Positions 1-10,674 of a DNA stretch of 64,000 bases are shown in pieces. The notes under the pieces are model-generated. The model made no database searches and had not been told where the DNA came from. It worked only from the letters and a program-made list of their open reading frames with translations. A program made the position numbers and the translations under genes. Positions within the stretch are counted from its first letter, which is position 1. Each line of letters opens with the position of its first letter. The DNA lies in NCBI GenBank assembly GCA_033819885.1, contig JAQYUZ010000008.1, forward strand, positions 1 through 64,000, in the 5' to 3' direction. The DNA comes from Microbotryomycetes sp. JL201. Taxonomy: Eukaryota > Basidiomycota > Microbotryomycetes.

Positions 1-8
1 AATTAGGT

Positions 9-92
9 CTTTTTTTTTTTTTATTTTTTTTTTTTTTTTTTTTTTTGTGGGTTATTTTTTTTTTTTTTTTTCCCCCCCCCCCCCCCCCCCCC
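9..92. repeat. Homopolymer T and C tracts at window edge
   Basis: Two long T runs (about 10-46, broken by a single A, and 55-71) are followed by an uninterrupted run of 21 C (72-92). Nothing coding is visible here. Such pure runs next to a sequence edge often mark a contig end or a sequencing or assembly artefact, but a genuine low-complexity tract cannot be excluded. Confidence 0.9.
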
Positions 93-190
93 GGTTTACT
101 CCAAAGACAATACCCAGGCTTTTCTATCAGCGCAAGCATCATCGTTCACCTGTTGCAATGTATACCTGTCTCTCATTTCGCGTTGTGAAG

Positions 191-1586
191 CTACAAAGGG
201 CCTTCGATGTCCAGGACAACAGGCAAATGATCCGACGGGCCGTCTGGGAGAAATTTGGCAGCCCTCTTTAACATGCACTTTCTTTTGGTAGGTAAATGAA
301 AGAAAGGCTCACATATCTCGTGGCGTATCTCACAGGCCTTGACCTTGTCCATCAATCGTTCAGACACCTGTCGACGTACGCTTGTCAACATTGCTCGGGA
401 TGGTTCAATGTTCAACGTTTGACTCACGACGGCGAAATCCAGCCTCCATCCGATTCCCTTTGTCCGACAATCAAAACGTCGTGAAAAATATGAGTAGTGG
501 CCTTCGAGTTCTGGGTTCATGTGACGCCAAACGTCAACCAGTTTAGCGTGGCCTGTGTCCTCTTTGGGATTCAATTGAGCTTTGAAAGCGTCAATCTCCT
601 TTTGAGTGACTCCTGGTGATTTGTTGTAGTTGGTCTTCCAATTGCGAATGTCGAGCTCGGTGGGAATGACGTTCAAATCGCCAGTCCAGATCACTGGCTT
701 CTTGGCGTCAAGCTGGCGCAGATACTCTGAAATAAAATCTCTGCGTCAACACGGCGGCAGTGTTACTTGCTCGACAAGCATTCTGACCCTCAAACGCCTC
801 GTTCCACTCGACTTTTTTGTCCAAATTCTTGAGACCTTCGCCTGCGTTGGGTACGTATGTCCCGATGACATATGTGTTGTCGAACTCGAGTGTGATGATA
901 CCTTTGAGGTTCGGCGAGCTTAGCTCATGACTGTCGTCGGACCTTCAGACTTACGCCCTTCCGACAGCTTCTGATCTTGTTTGCTTGTCGGCAATCCCAT
1001 TGTTACGCCTTTGGGTTCTAGTTTTGACAAGATGGCGGTGCCAGCGTACCCTTTCTTTCCATCGACGCCCCAATAGCGGTACTGCAGGTCAGAAACATTC
1101 ATGAGTCGTTCGCCACCGCCGCCATGTGCTATCCGGGCGCTGACCGGATAATGCTCGTCGATCCAAGCGAACTTTGGATCGTCAGTTTTTGTCTCTGTCA
1201 ACACGACCAGGTCTGCATCTTCTGCCTCGAGGTATTTGCACAAACCCTGCATGCGATGACGTCGTTCAGCGTGCTTACTCGATCTTGCCAGTGCCGGACC
1301 CCTGCGTCCTGTTTTGACGAGCTCGAGGACGGACCTTCTTTTCACATGACTTGATACCACACACATTCCAAGCGGATATTCTGATTGCATCAGCGTGTCT
1401 TGCGGGGATCGGCGTCAGTTCGTCTGGCAACTGCTTGTTGGTCGGCAGCGACTTGTCCAATGGCGTGACTGGCTCTTTTTGTTTCTTTGCTTTCTTTGCT
1501 ACTGGTTTCTTGGTCGTGGATGACGTGGATGCATTAGACTCGGCGTCGGACGCTGCTGGCGACTCTGCACGCTTCTTTGGTGGCAT
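191..1586 (-). CDS. AP endonuclease, ExoIII/APE1 family
   Basis: Class II apurinic/apyrimidinic endonuclease that cuts DNA 5' of abasic sites in base excision repair, probably nuclear. The six-exon model is complement of 191-243, 313-367, 428-726, 788-901, 955-1246 and 1335-1586. It totals 1065 nt (354 aa), and all five introns are GT-AG and 53-88 nt long. The start is the ATG at 1586, before a lysine-rich, low-complexity N-terminus (MPPKKRAESP, then KKPVAKKAKKQK) that resembles a nuclear localisation tail. Catalytic-family motifs follow in order: AWNVCGIKS, LTETKTDD (metal-binding Glu), AYVPNAG-like TYVPNAGEG, WTGDLNV (catalytic Asp/Asn), GWRLDF, and GPSDHLPVVLDI (catalytic His) at the C-terminus. 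No C-terminal GRF zinc finger is seen, so it is APE1-like in length rather than Apn2-like. Family assignment is secure; the exact orthologue name is not. Confidence 0.9.
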
Positions 1587-1747
1587 TCTCAATGTCGACA
1601 GAGCCTGTGAGGCTCGTTCAACGTGTTGATGCACCGTAGCACGGGCCGGCGAGCAGACTCTGTAGAATCGAAAGCCGAGAATGTTGGGCAGCGTGAGCGG
1701 TTCCGTCCCATCGCGTCGCGTCGCGCTTTGGTCAAATTCCCTTTTTG

Positions 1748-2911
1748 TTACCCTTTCCATCTCATGTACCAGTCTACAAAGTCAAGAACGAGGTCTACCT
1801 GTGCCAAACCCTGACCTCTTAATTCCTCGTCAAATCGATGTTGATAGTCTTCGGGGCTGGCGACGTTCGTGCGCCACACGATTTGCAGACCCCAACCTTT
1901 CAGACTTGGGCCGCGGTCGTGATTGACCGACACTTGAAGACTGCTTTTGTATTGTGAAAGCTTTGCGTCTGGCGAACCGTGCAGAATGATTAGCTATCGG
2001 CTACAAACGACCAGCCGGTTCGCTTACTGTCGACAAAAATAATATCTCCTCTCCTGACAAGGGCGGTCACGTCGTCTGCGCCACTTCCCCAGATGTTCAT
2101 TTTGACCGCTTGACCTGATGTATCGATCAAGTCCCATTCGCCGACTTGTTTACCGCTTGACAGCGTCTTCGCGTCACGCATGTCAATCACCGCCGCGAGG
2201 AACGATACTGAAGGCTTGTGCGAGCCTGCGTGCGTTCTCAAGGTATGACGAAATTTATCAAACTGGACCAAGTCAGCCGTATTCCAAGCAAAACGAGGGG
2301 GTGGGCCAACTGAAGCGACGGAGTTGAACGTGTCTTCGTATTGAGTATGCAGCGGCTGAGACGGTAGCAGGATTGATACGTTTGCAAGCACAGCAGAAGA
2401 CCGCGATGCTGCATCATACTGTAACGATTGGGCCGGATGTATCGTTTGCGTGAAGCGTGTGCTGTCCTGAGTTGGCGGCGGGTGTAAGCCTGCTCGATGT
2501 AATCCGTTAGGGCCAGCCACGGCGGCGAAAGGTAGAGGAAAGATAGCCACCATGTAATCGTGTCGATAGACCTTCAAGGTTCCAGACTTCATCCCCTTCG
2601 TACTCTGATCCATCCAAGTCGACGGCCTGAAGACTGTTCGAGCTCAGGCCCACCTCACTTGTTGATTCCAGCCGAGCGATATGCCTGCGATGCGGATCTG
2701 TTGACTGAAGAGGTGCTTTGTCCTTGCCTTTCGTGTCATGTTGCGCTCTCGTGGCGATGACAGCCGCGCGCAGCTCGTCTGGATCGACGCTGTGGACCAT
2801 CCAAGGCGACTGGCCAGATTTGAGCTTGTCGTACCATGCTGTAGGATACTGCGCTGTTTCAATGCAGAGTTGGGGCGATGGTGCTCCCTGAAAGACGACG
2901 TAACGAAGCAT
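1748..2911 (-). CDS. OB-fold-like protein of unknown role
   Basis: Three-exon model: complement of 1748-1960, 2005-2489 and 2572-2911 (1038 nt, 345 aa). The introns are 44 nt (1961-2004) and 82 nt (2490-2571), and phases agree. The start is the ATG at 2911. The central and C-terminal part (stretches FLAAVIDMRDAKTL, WDLIDTSGQAVKMNIWG and VRRGDIIFVDSKRTGW) has the strand-turn-strand pattern of a nucleic-acid-binding OB fold. The N-terminal half is probably disordered. Head to head with the NUDIX gene, with about 70 bp between start codons. It may bind single-stranded DNA, but this is inferred only from fold-like spacing. I do not recognise an orthologue. Confidence 0.65.
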
Positions 2912-2983
2912 AAACTTCAAATGGTTCAACCAACGAGCTTGCTCAGCTGCAGCACGTTGGCAAGTTCGCCACGCGATTCAGGG

Positions 2984-3568
2984 ATGGCGCACCCGCGCGT
3001 CGGCGTCGCAGTCTTTGTCGTAAGAAGACAGCAAATCGTCGTCGGTGTCCGCAAAGGGTCTCATGGCGCAGGCGAGCTCGGGCCTCTCGAGCGCACAACG
3101 CGTGAAGCCAGCTCAATGACCAAAGCTCAACCAGCAGGCACAATTCAACTACCCGGTGGTCACCTTGAGCAAGGAGAATCGTGGAGGGAGTGCGCCGAAC
3201 GCGAAGCGCTTGAAGAGACTGGCTTGCAGCTCAATCGCGACAGCATCACATTCGTCACGGCGACAAATGATGTATTCGGTCCGAATAAGCATTATGTGAC
3301 TATTTTCATGAGCGCGAAAGCTGCCGACGAGGCAGCGGAACCAAGAGTGGGGCGCCATTTCCACAGAATCCCGATCGGTGAGGCTGATGATTCCGTGAAT
3401 TTGTCCCAACAGGTACTCGAGCCCGACAAATGTGAAAGCTGGCGTTGGACCACACTTGAAAGCTTGCAAAGCAAGCTGAAAGTGAACCCCGAGGCTCCCG
3501 ACCTGTTTTTGCCACTGAGAAATTGTTTAGCAACGAGAGCAGATGCCTTGGAAGTAATGATCAGATGA
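2984..3568 (+). CDS. NUDIX hydrolase, NUDT15/MTH2-like
   Basis: Small nucleotide pyrophosphohydrolase, probably hydrolysing nucleoside di- or triphosphates such as damaged dNTPs. The Nudix box is complete (GGHLEQGESWRECAEREA followed by LEETG) after the typical opening VGVAVFVVRRQ. The NUDT15-type C-terminal motif EPDKCESWRW is also present. The whole span is one open frame, but two 66-nt segments look like in-frame introns: 3072-3137 (GC donor, CAG acceptor) and 3347-3412 (GT-AG). Removing both gives 150 aa and restores family spacing (GSHGAG joined to TIQLPGGH, and AEPR joined to VLEPDKCE). Start chosen at 2984, immediately before the conserved fold. The molecular substrate is not predictable from sequence. 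Confidence 0.88.
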   Translation: MAHPRVGVAVFVVRRQQIVVGVRKGSHGAGELGPLERTTREASSMTKAQPAGTIQLPGGHLEQGESWRECAEREALEETGLQLNRDSITFVTATNDVFGPNKHYVTIFMSAKAADEAAEPRVGRHFHRIPIGEADDSVNLSQQVLEPDKCESWRWTTLESLQSKLKVNPEAPDLFLPLRNCLATRADALEVMIR

Positions 3569-3700
3569 TTCATGTGTTACAAGCGAGCGCACATGGCGTG
3601 GCATGGGCGGTCTGTGAGGCGACTTTAGCGCGCGCTCGAGCTTTTGTCCGTTTGCCTCTTCCCACTTTCTCGGTGTCCTTTCTCGCCTCTGCTGCTGAGC

Positions 3701-4757
3701 ATGCCAGCCAAGACTAGTGCGCGTAGAAATGCTGCCTCTGTAAGGCGAGCCCGTCCAAGCCGCGCTCCTGCTCGTCAAGACTCCATGCTCTCGACTGAGC
3801 CTGACCCAGACGACAATATGGAGCTCACACGAGATGTCGACCAGCAGGACGAGGATGAAGAACCCGACCCAGACAGGTGAGTGTGATTGACATGCTGCCT
3901 GGCTCCTTTTTGTTCCGAAACACGGTGGCACCCGATCACGAAAAGTCGGTTGCGCCTGCTTTGGAGCACCCCGGCGCACATGAAGAGTGTATTGACTTGT
4001 TTTGTGACCTATTTCATGCCCATGGACACGCAGCCAGGCCGAGTGGCGCAAGCTGATTGAGGCGCGAACACTTGAAATGATCTGCCTGACAGAGCTGACG
4101 TGGTACTCGTGCAGGCATTATCCAAGAAGAAAAGTAAAGATAGTGAACAGGCAGTCAAGATCGCCGCACAGTGTGAAAAACTGCTGTCTGAAACGGCTCG
4201 CAACGTGGAACGTGACACTCGCAATGCACTCGCGAGCGGGTGAGCGAGCAACTGTTGTAGACGGAGCGACTCTTATTGATGCACAGTCTGGCAGGGATGC
4301 TCGCCTCGCAAAAATGAACCTGTCGGATACTTCGGTCCCGCACGTCGCTGCATTTGAGGAACTCGTCAAAGTCTCGGACGCTCAGCTCGCAGAAACCGAA
4401 GCTCAAATGGCGGCATTCGACGAGTTGCTAGAAGGCATAATGCCGGAGCATAATCCTTTCTTTGCCGAGGCCCGTAACACGAGTGAGTGCGATGGATTGA
4501 CGGGAAGGCGTTTTCGAGCTGACGGATACCGGGCGGCATAGTCGAACAGCGCCCTCAATTGGCACGCAAGGCTCACAAGAAGATCCGCAAAGCGCTCGAG
4601 CACGAGCTGGAAGCCACTGCCGAGCTGGCTCAGGCAAGTAAAGTTTTACCGGCTGGCTCTGGGTTGAAAAGTCTGAGAGTGTGCTTGCAACGTACAGGCT
4701 CAAGTGCAAGCTAAAAATGCATACGTCAAGCATTTCAAGGCAATGCTGCATGCTTAG
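3701..4757 (+). CDS. Small charged coiled-coil protein, unknown function
   Basis: Six-exon model: 3701-3876, 4034-4061, 4115-4239, 4295-4482, 4542-4633 and 4698-4757 (669 nt, 222 aa, phases consistent). The N-terminus is Arg/Ala-rich and then very acidic (DQQDEDEEPDPD). The rest is Lys/Glu/Ala-rich with heptad-like helices, for example EWRKLIEALSKKKSKDSEQ and RKAHKKIRKALEHELEATAE. Two introns (4062-4114, 4634-4697) need a GC donor; the second has the canonical-looking gcaagt. A GT donor 4 nt downstream at 4638 would instead give a stop after a few residues, so the C-terminal end is less sure. Transcribed in the same direction as the downstream LUC7 gene. I recognise no family; helical kinetochore, nucleolar or chromatin-type small proteins look like this but there is no diagnostic motif. 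Confidence 0.6.
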
Positions 4758-4944
4758 AGCTTAAAGAGGCGAAGGGAGTGAATACTGGTCGAGCTTGCTT
4801 GAAAATTTCATGAAAGGAACAACTTCCTTGTTTCTGTTGAATGGATTGCTGTTTGGCATCAAGAGCATGCCTGTTTTGCTGGACCTTCCGACGCGGGCGC
4901 GCTCTTGCGGTCAGCTACCTACGCGAACCCGCTGCCGGCCGAGA

Positions 4945-6814
4945 ATGGGGCGCATGGCCGTGAGCAGCGCCGTACAGGCCATGTGCGACATGTGTGACTG
5001 ACTGAGATGTACTTGCCTGTCCTTCGCTTCGCAGGAGGTGCAGCGCAAGCTGCTCGAGCAATTGATGGGCGCAGGTGCGTGTCGCGCGTGTGCCTCATTT
5101 GCGCGCATCGTCCGACTGACCATCGCACCTTTCTTGATTCACTCCACTGCAGAGGCTATGGGCATTGTCGAGCACGACCTATCTCTGTGGGACCCGAAAG
5201 TGTGCCGCGCGTTCGTCGCCGGCGTGTGCCCGCACGACTTGTTCACAAACACTGTGAGTATCCTATCATATTGTACAGCCTTGCATTGCACGCCTACACT
5301 GCCTGGCGCCCGCCGCTCTTGGCGTCTACTGGCCCTCGTTCAGGCGCTGACCTTGTCTCGCGCATTTGCACCCGACGCCTACAGAAAATGGATCTCGGCA
5401 CGTGTCCAAAGACGCATTCAGCAAAGCTGAGGAACGAGTACCAAGCAATGCTCAAAAAGGCAGAAGACGAGAACGACCAGGCAAAGATCCTCGAGCTCAA
5501 CCGCATGAAGGTGGATTACGAGCAGACTGTGTGTCTTGAGAGTCATGATTGTCCCACGTATTGGTCACCATTCGCTGACGCCTGTGCTTGTGATGGCTCA
5601 GATCTATGCTTTTATCGACGAGTGTGACCGCCGGATCCGAGCTGCGCACCGCAGGCTTGAAAAGACACCAGAGGAGAACAACAGGGCAACAAATTTGGTA
5701 CGCTCGTTGTTTCTCCGGACGCGCTTATATGGCTGCCGACTGATCATACTGTTCACATCTGCCAGATGCGTGAGATTGGAGAAATCGAAGGAGCTTATCA
5801 AGCAGCAATGACAGAGGTCGAGCGACTCGGTGAAAATAGACCGTTCGAGAAGCTCAGTCCCACAGTCAACTGAGATTTTCTGGGCGCAGGTTCCGAGGGC
5901 AAGGTCGAAGAGTCCATGGCCGAATTACAAAAGGCAGAGGCACTCAAGACAGAGAAGGAAGACAAGGAACGCGAATTGCAGCAGCTGACGGAAACGTCCG
6001 GAGCATCAGGTCACCAGAAATTGCGCGTGTGCGAAATTTGCGGAGCGTACCTGTCTGTTCTCGACTCCGACCGTCGTCTCGCCGATCACTTTGGTGGCAA
6101 AGTATGTCAGCACTCACACAGACCTCCATGAAGATGATAAGCTGATTCATGAACCATCATCAGATGCACTTGGGCTACCATCAATTGCGTACCTATATTG
6201 ACGAATGGCGCGCGCGTGGGCCACTGCCCGTTGGCGACGCCCCTCGTCCTGCTGGCGGGCCCAGCTCTGGGCCAACCAGCTTTGGCGGAGGAGGCAATGT
6301 GCCAAACGGTCCTCCTTCGCATCATATGCCGCCTCCTGCTTCATACAATGGTCCACCGCCACCAACAGGACCGTCTTCGTCTGCGTCTTACCGCCCTCGT
6401 GACGGACCGACCGTGCCACAAGGCCCTCCCGCACCTGGCTTTGTGCCAGCTGGGGGATCCAATGGCAGTGACAGAGACCGCGATCGGCGACGCGACGACC
6501 GAGATCGAGACGGCCCCAGCAGTAGCAGCCGGCGACATGACGACGACGCGAGACGAAGCAGTTCTAGGTATGACGATGATCGACGCAGCTCGAGGTACGA
6601 GGATGATCGTCGATCAGCTGCTCGGTACGATGATCGTGACCGAGCGTCAGCTACGAACGGCTACAACCCTTCGAGCAGTCGGTCGTCCAGACGCGACGAT
6701 GATAGGAGGAGACGTTACGACGACGAAGATGATGCACATCGATCATCAAGGAGATCGTACGATGATGAGGGCGCGAGCGGTGACTCCAAAAGACGTCGCA
6801 CAGACGACGCTTGA
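4945..6814 (+). CDS. LUC7: U1 snRNP splicing factor Luc7
   Basis: Component of the U1 snRNP that stabilises 5' splice-site recognition. Eight exons: 4945-4959, 5035-5074, 5153-5253, 5385-5528, 5602-5697, 5766-5829, 5890-6101 and 6164-6814 (1323 nt, 440 aa); all introns are GT-AG. The N-terminal QRKLLEQLMG helix leads into the first zinc finger (VCRAFVAGVCPHDLF, DLGTCPKTH; CCCH type). A long coiled coil follows (NEYQAMLKKAEDENDQAKIL onward), then the second zinc finger (CEICGAYLSV, DHFGGK, HLGYHQLR; CCHH type). The C-terminal 200 residues are Gly/Pro-rich and then Arg/Asp/Ser-rich repeats (RD/RS-like), as in metazoan LUC7L and unlike the short yeast protein. The first exon encodes only five residues, so ATG 4945 or 4954 could each be used. 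Its role in 5' splice-site choice is relevant to the GC-donor introns seen nearby. Confidence 0.92.
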
Positions 6815-7033
6815 ACAAAACAAAAAATTGTTTGTAACAATCCTGTCTGAAATCTTGTATGACATGACACTTTTCGCTTCTCGAGGCCGCAAAAAAAGAT
6901 GAGATCAACCAACAGTTCATTTTGCAAGCTCTGATGGGAAGCACAGCACAAAGTGTACAAAGAACTGACTATAAAACAAATAACAATGAGGTCAAAAGCC
7001 TGTGACTGCAAGACAACAGGCTGTAAAAGTAAG

Positions 7034-10000
7034 CTATGCGGTAGCTGCGTCGACGGTCAAAGAGGTTGTCTGAGGTTTGAGCATGTCGTCCTGAGCTGTG
7101 GACGTCTCCTGAACGACTTGAGTGGTTGATTCTTGGGCATCAACAGCTGGCGGAATTTGGACCGTCGACACAACAGCAGGCAACTCTGCCGTATCCTCGT
7201 CAACCTTGATACGTTGAGCAGGTTGCTCCTCGGACGTTCGAAGACCGATTGCAGCTCGAGACTCTGCCGTCATCTTGCGCTTCGTAGACTGCTGCTCGAT
7301 TGGCGTGACGCCCATCTTGATCAACTTGTTTTTGATCTTGTCGTGCATGCCGCGCATCTCCCTGTCTGAAAACTTGAACTTGAAAACGTACTCGCCGTCT
7401 TGCGGCAAAACGTCCCAACAGTCAAAGCAAGCAATGTCTCGATCGTTCTTCTCGCAAATTCGACCGAGGAAACACAAGGCGCGACAGTGTGTGCACTGGT
7501 ACTCTTCCTCGTTCAAGTCTGTCGCGTCGACAATTTCTTTCGTCTTTGGCATGAACCGGCGAACTTTTTGACGGCTGGCCAGCTCGCGTTCGACCATTTC
7601 CTTAACGGACGGGAGAATCCTGTTGCCGAGCAAGAAATTCACCAGAGTTTAATATAGCTGGCATGCATAAATTGATCCTGAATGACTCACCATTGAGGGG
7701 TGTCGGGGTTCTTGTCCCAATTGAGTATTGTAACAATAAGCTCGTCGTGTGAAAACACAGGGTTCTTCTTGATTTCACGATATCGGTTGACGCAACGTAA
7801 ACCGTTCGGCAGCCAGTCGGGCAAAGCAAAATTGACTGCCTCGTTGAAATTGAAACCGTGGTTGAACCCAGAGTGGTAAGCGCGAGGAAACGTGATGATG
7901 AACTCGTTTGGTCGTTGGTCGAGAGCGTAAACGCGGCAGCCATGCTGCTTCAATCGACCGGGACTCATGAGCGTGACGAGTTGGAACAAGAGGTCGGGCT
8001 GCTGCTCGAAAAGTTCGGGTGCCGCTTGTTTCATGGCGGCTTCAAGGATCTCGTCGTCGGCACCGGGTACGCCATACCACGTTTTCGTGTCGCCCCAGTG
8101 ATGATAGTTGATACTATATGTATAGTGATCTTCCTTGTGCCATGCAAAAGTTGAGAATACCATGCCGACGTAGATCCAAGGAATCGTCATGCCAGAGATG
8201 TCTGAACGAATGTAGCGCAACAAGGAGCCGGCCAGTACCGGCAGATTGTTCAGATTCCAGCCGTCGCGCGAGTAGGGATCTTGCATGTGCACCTCGAGGT
8301 CCGGGAAGCCGCTGAAATGTTTTATCAGCACAAGGTCCTTGCCAGTCCATGCGCGCTGGAACAAGAGGGCTCACCAAGCGTCTTTCGTTGCGTTGACATC
8401 GGCACCGTACTCGACTTCGACAGTCTCATTGGGCGACTCGACGAGACGCCAAAACTCGCGCTCAAAGTGATCTTCGATGGCTACCTGCTGCTCGATTTCG
8501 TCTTCTGCTGATGCCACCTCTTTTTCAATGCGTTGCATAGCCCGCTCTGGCATCGGATGGTCTTGCAGCCATCTACGTTTAAACGCGTCCGCACGCCGCC
8601 GGAACGAATGTAAACTGTGGTTGTCGCCTTCTTCGAAACCATAGTCGGCGCCGTTGAAGAACAGGCAGTTGTCACAAAAGAACTGGCTCGTCGGCACTTC
8701 TGTCAATTTGGGCGTGAGACAGTCAAGGTGGTAGCCGCGGTCGCAGCCGTCGCACAACACGATCTTCTCTGGATTGTGGTCGAATGTGCAGATCTCACAG
8801 ACCTAGCGGCGCGACGTCGAGTCAGCGCGTCGCAACAGAAATATCAAAACAAGCGCTGATGGCTCACCTCGCCGGGCAATAGTTCGCCGAGAGCGTCAGT
8901 GCGCTGCTCTGATTCTCCCGGCAGGGACGAAGCAATCTTGTTGGAAGCAACTGCAGCGGGAGGGAGGACAATCAGCGGGCGAAACCACCAGATTTGCCCT
9001 ACGAGAACCTTGCTCACGTTTGCCTTCTTCGACAGCTCGTGCATTCTCCGCCTTTTTCTGCGTCGCAGTACGCGCCGATTCGACATCGTTCTCGACCTCG
9101 TCTTCTGGCTTTTGAAACGAGTCGTACGCGACCGCGTTGCTATTGCCTTCCTTCTTTGCCTTTTTCACATAGTCTTCAAAGGGCAAGATCAACCTCATGT
9201 ACGCCGCCTTGACTTGCGAACAAATGGTCGTGTTGGTCATCATCTCGTAACCGAGCGTGCGCGAGATGGTTGACCACTTGCGGTCGTTTGTAACTTTGAC
9301 GTGACCACCGTGGTGCGCCACCTCGCGCTTCAAGCGCCACATGTCAATTGGCTTGCCGGCCACGGTCGGAATGGACACGTTGCGATGGCCGTGCTGCCGG
9401 TGAAACAGGTACAGCTGCTCTAGAAAATTGAGACTGGCTCGAGCTGATGCCTCCATCGAGTTGAGTTGCTGAAGTCGGGTCTTGAAACGGAAAGTCTATG
9501 GCGCAGAGCAAAAGTCAGATGAACGATATGGGACCAGCTCGTTGGCAGACAGGATTACTTGCCTCCGTGTTGAGCGCGAACGGCGGACGCCAACCCTCAG
9601 GAGGCACGACTTTGCAGATGCCGTACTCTTTTGCCTGCGGTGCGATTGACTGTATGTACTTCATCGGGTCTGCAAACTCTTCGACCGTTGGATGGTACGT
9701 CGGCGCCTGCTGTAGCCCAAAGATCCGACTCGGACGGAACCGAGGTCGTGGCATTGGATTGGGCTGGCGCGGTGCTGACGTGCGCAATGTCGAAAAGTCG
9801 AGCGGTGGCGCTTTAGGTGCGATCATGCCTTTGCGGATCGGGTTCCTGGCTGGCGCCGCACCATTTTGCTGACTCGATGCCAGTTCCTGTTGCAGTTGCA
9901 ATTTGACCTGCTCAGCCGTTGGATTAAGGAGCGTGTTTGATTCGTCTTGCATGATCGAGTCGATCAAAGCTTGCTGCGTGTTTGCCATGGCCGCGAGCGC

Positions 10001-10222
10001 GTTCGTTTTGCTCGCCCGGGCGTTCATCCGACTCGGCGCGGCGCCAGTGCGATTTTTCAATGGCACGTGGCGCGTGCTCGAGCTGGCGACATACAATTGA
10101 GCGTTTGGCTGTGACTGCTGTGCTATGCCTGTCGTCGCAGCTGATGACTCGTCGTCCGAGAGCGGAATGTCGAGGCAGGACATGAAAGTTTCCACAACGG
10201 GCGCGGGTGCGACTTCCGTCAT
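7034..10222 (-). CDS. KDM5/Jhd2-type histone H3K4 demethylase
   Basis: JmjC lysine demethylase, expected to remove methyl groups from histone H3 Lys4 using Fe(II) and 2-oxoglutarate in the nucleus. Six exons: complement of 7034-7619, 7691-8311, 8375-8802, 8868-8950, 9018-9495 and 9563-10222 (2856 nt, 951 aa). Domains in order: JmjN (from about residue 170, YHPTVEEFADPMKYIQ), ARID (SLNFLEQLYLFHRQHGHR to MTNTTICSQVKAAYMRL), one PHD finger (CEICTFDH, LCDGCDRGYHLDCL), JmjC (iron ligands in AWHKED and AYHSGFNHGFN), and a C5HC2 zinc finger (CTHCRALCFLGRICEK), then a Gln/Thr-rich tail. PLU-1 and further PHD fingers of long KDM5 proteins are absent, so it is Jhd2-sized but retains ARID. Intron 9496-9562 requires a GC donor (see findings). 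Converges with LUC7. Confidence 0.93.
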
Positions 10223-10674
10223 GGTGACTGTGTTAATTTCTTTTTGCGGGTTCGTGCGGCAACTCGCGCTGGTCAAAGTGTGGTCAATACGTGCGCTCGC
10301 GCGCTGACGGGCGGTGGGCGGGGCGACTGGGCGTGGGCCTGACCAATTAACCGCGAATTTCCGCCGCGTAGCGCAGGCGGGTGCAACGATTCGACAGAGT
10401 TCTGTCTGTGCCGACAGAGTATGCACCGGCGGGGTCGACGGTGGCTCAGGTGTGTCAGGAATAGAAAAATGCGTCTCGGCCCCGGGCGACCACGGCCAGC
10501 TGTGCAGCCCCTGCTCGCCCGCGACGAAGTTCGAGGTCGTGCACTAATCATGACTTGATACAATTCTGCCAGTGCACTGACACCAGTCACTCGACTGCAG
10601 ACGGTGCAAAGTAATTCGAGCGCCTGCGGCCGACCCGCACGGACCCGAAAGCGGCCCGTGCACATCAACGCCTC
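10223..10674. other. Intergenic, KDM5 5' side and F-box 3' side
   Basis: About 450 bp lie between the KDM5 start codon (10222) and the F-box stop codon (10675), both genes on the minus strand. It should hold the F-box 3' UTR and the KDM5 promoter and 5' UTR. I see no convincing ORF, RNA gene or repeat. Confidence 0.6.

Noticed and set aside
2738-2983. N-terminal extension of the NUDIX frame
   Set aside because: The frame is open but overlaps the OB-fold gene on the other strand and lacks NUDIX-like sequence; ATG 2984 directly precedes the conserved fold.
6198-6902. 234-codon plus-strand frame inside LUC7
   Set aside because: Shadow of the RD/RS-rich LUC7 tail in another frame; no domain and the LUC7 frame is conserved.
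9515-10426. Upstream extension of the KDM5 frame to 10426
   Set aside because: The first in-frame ATG before conserved JmjN sequence is 10222; the extension is low-complexity with no ATG support.
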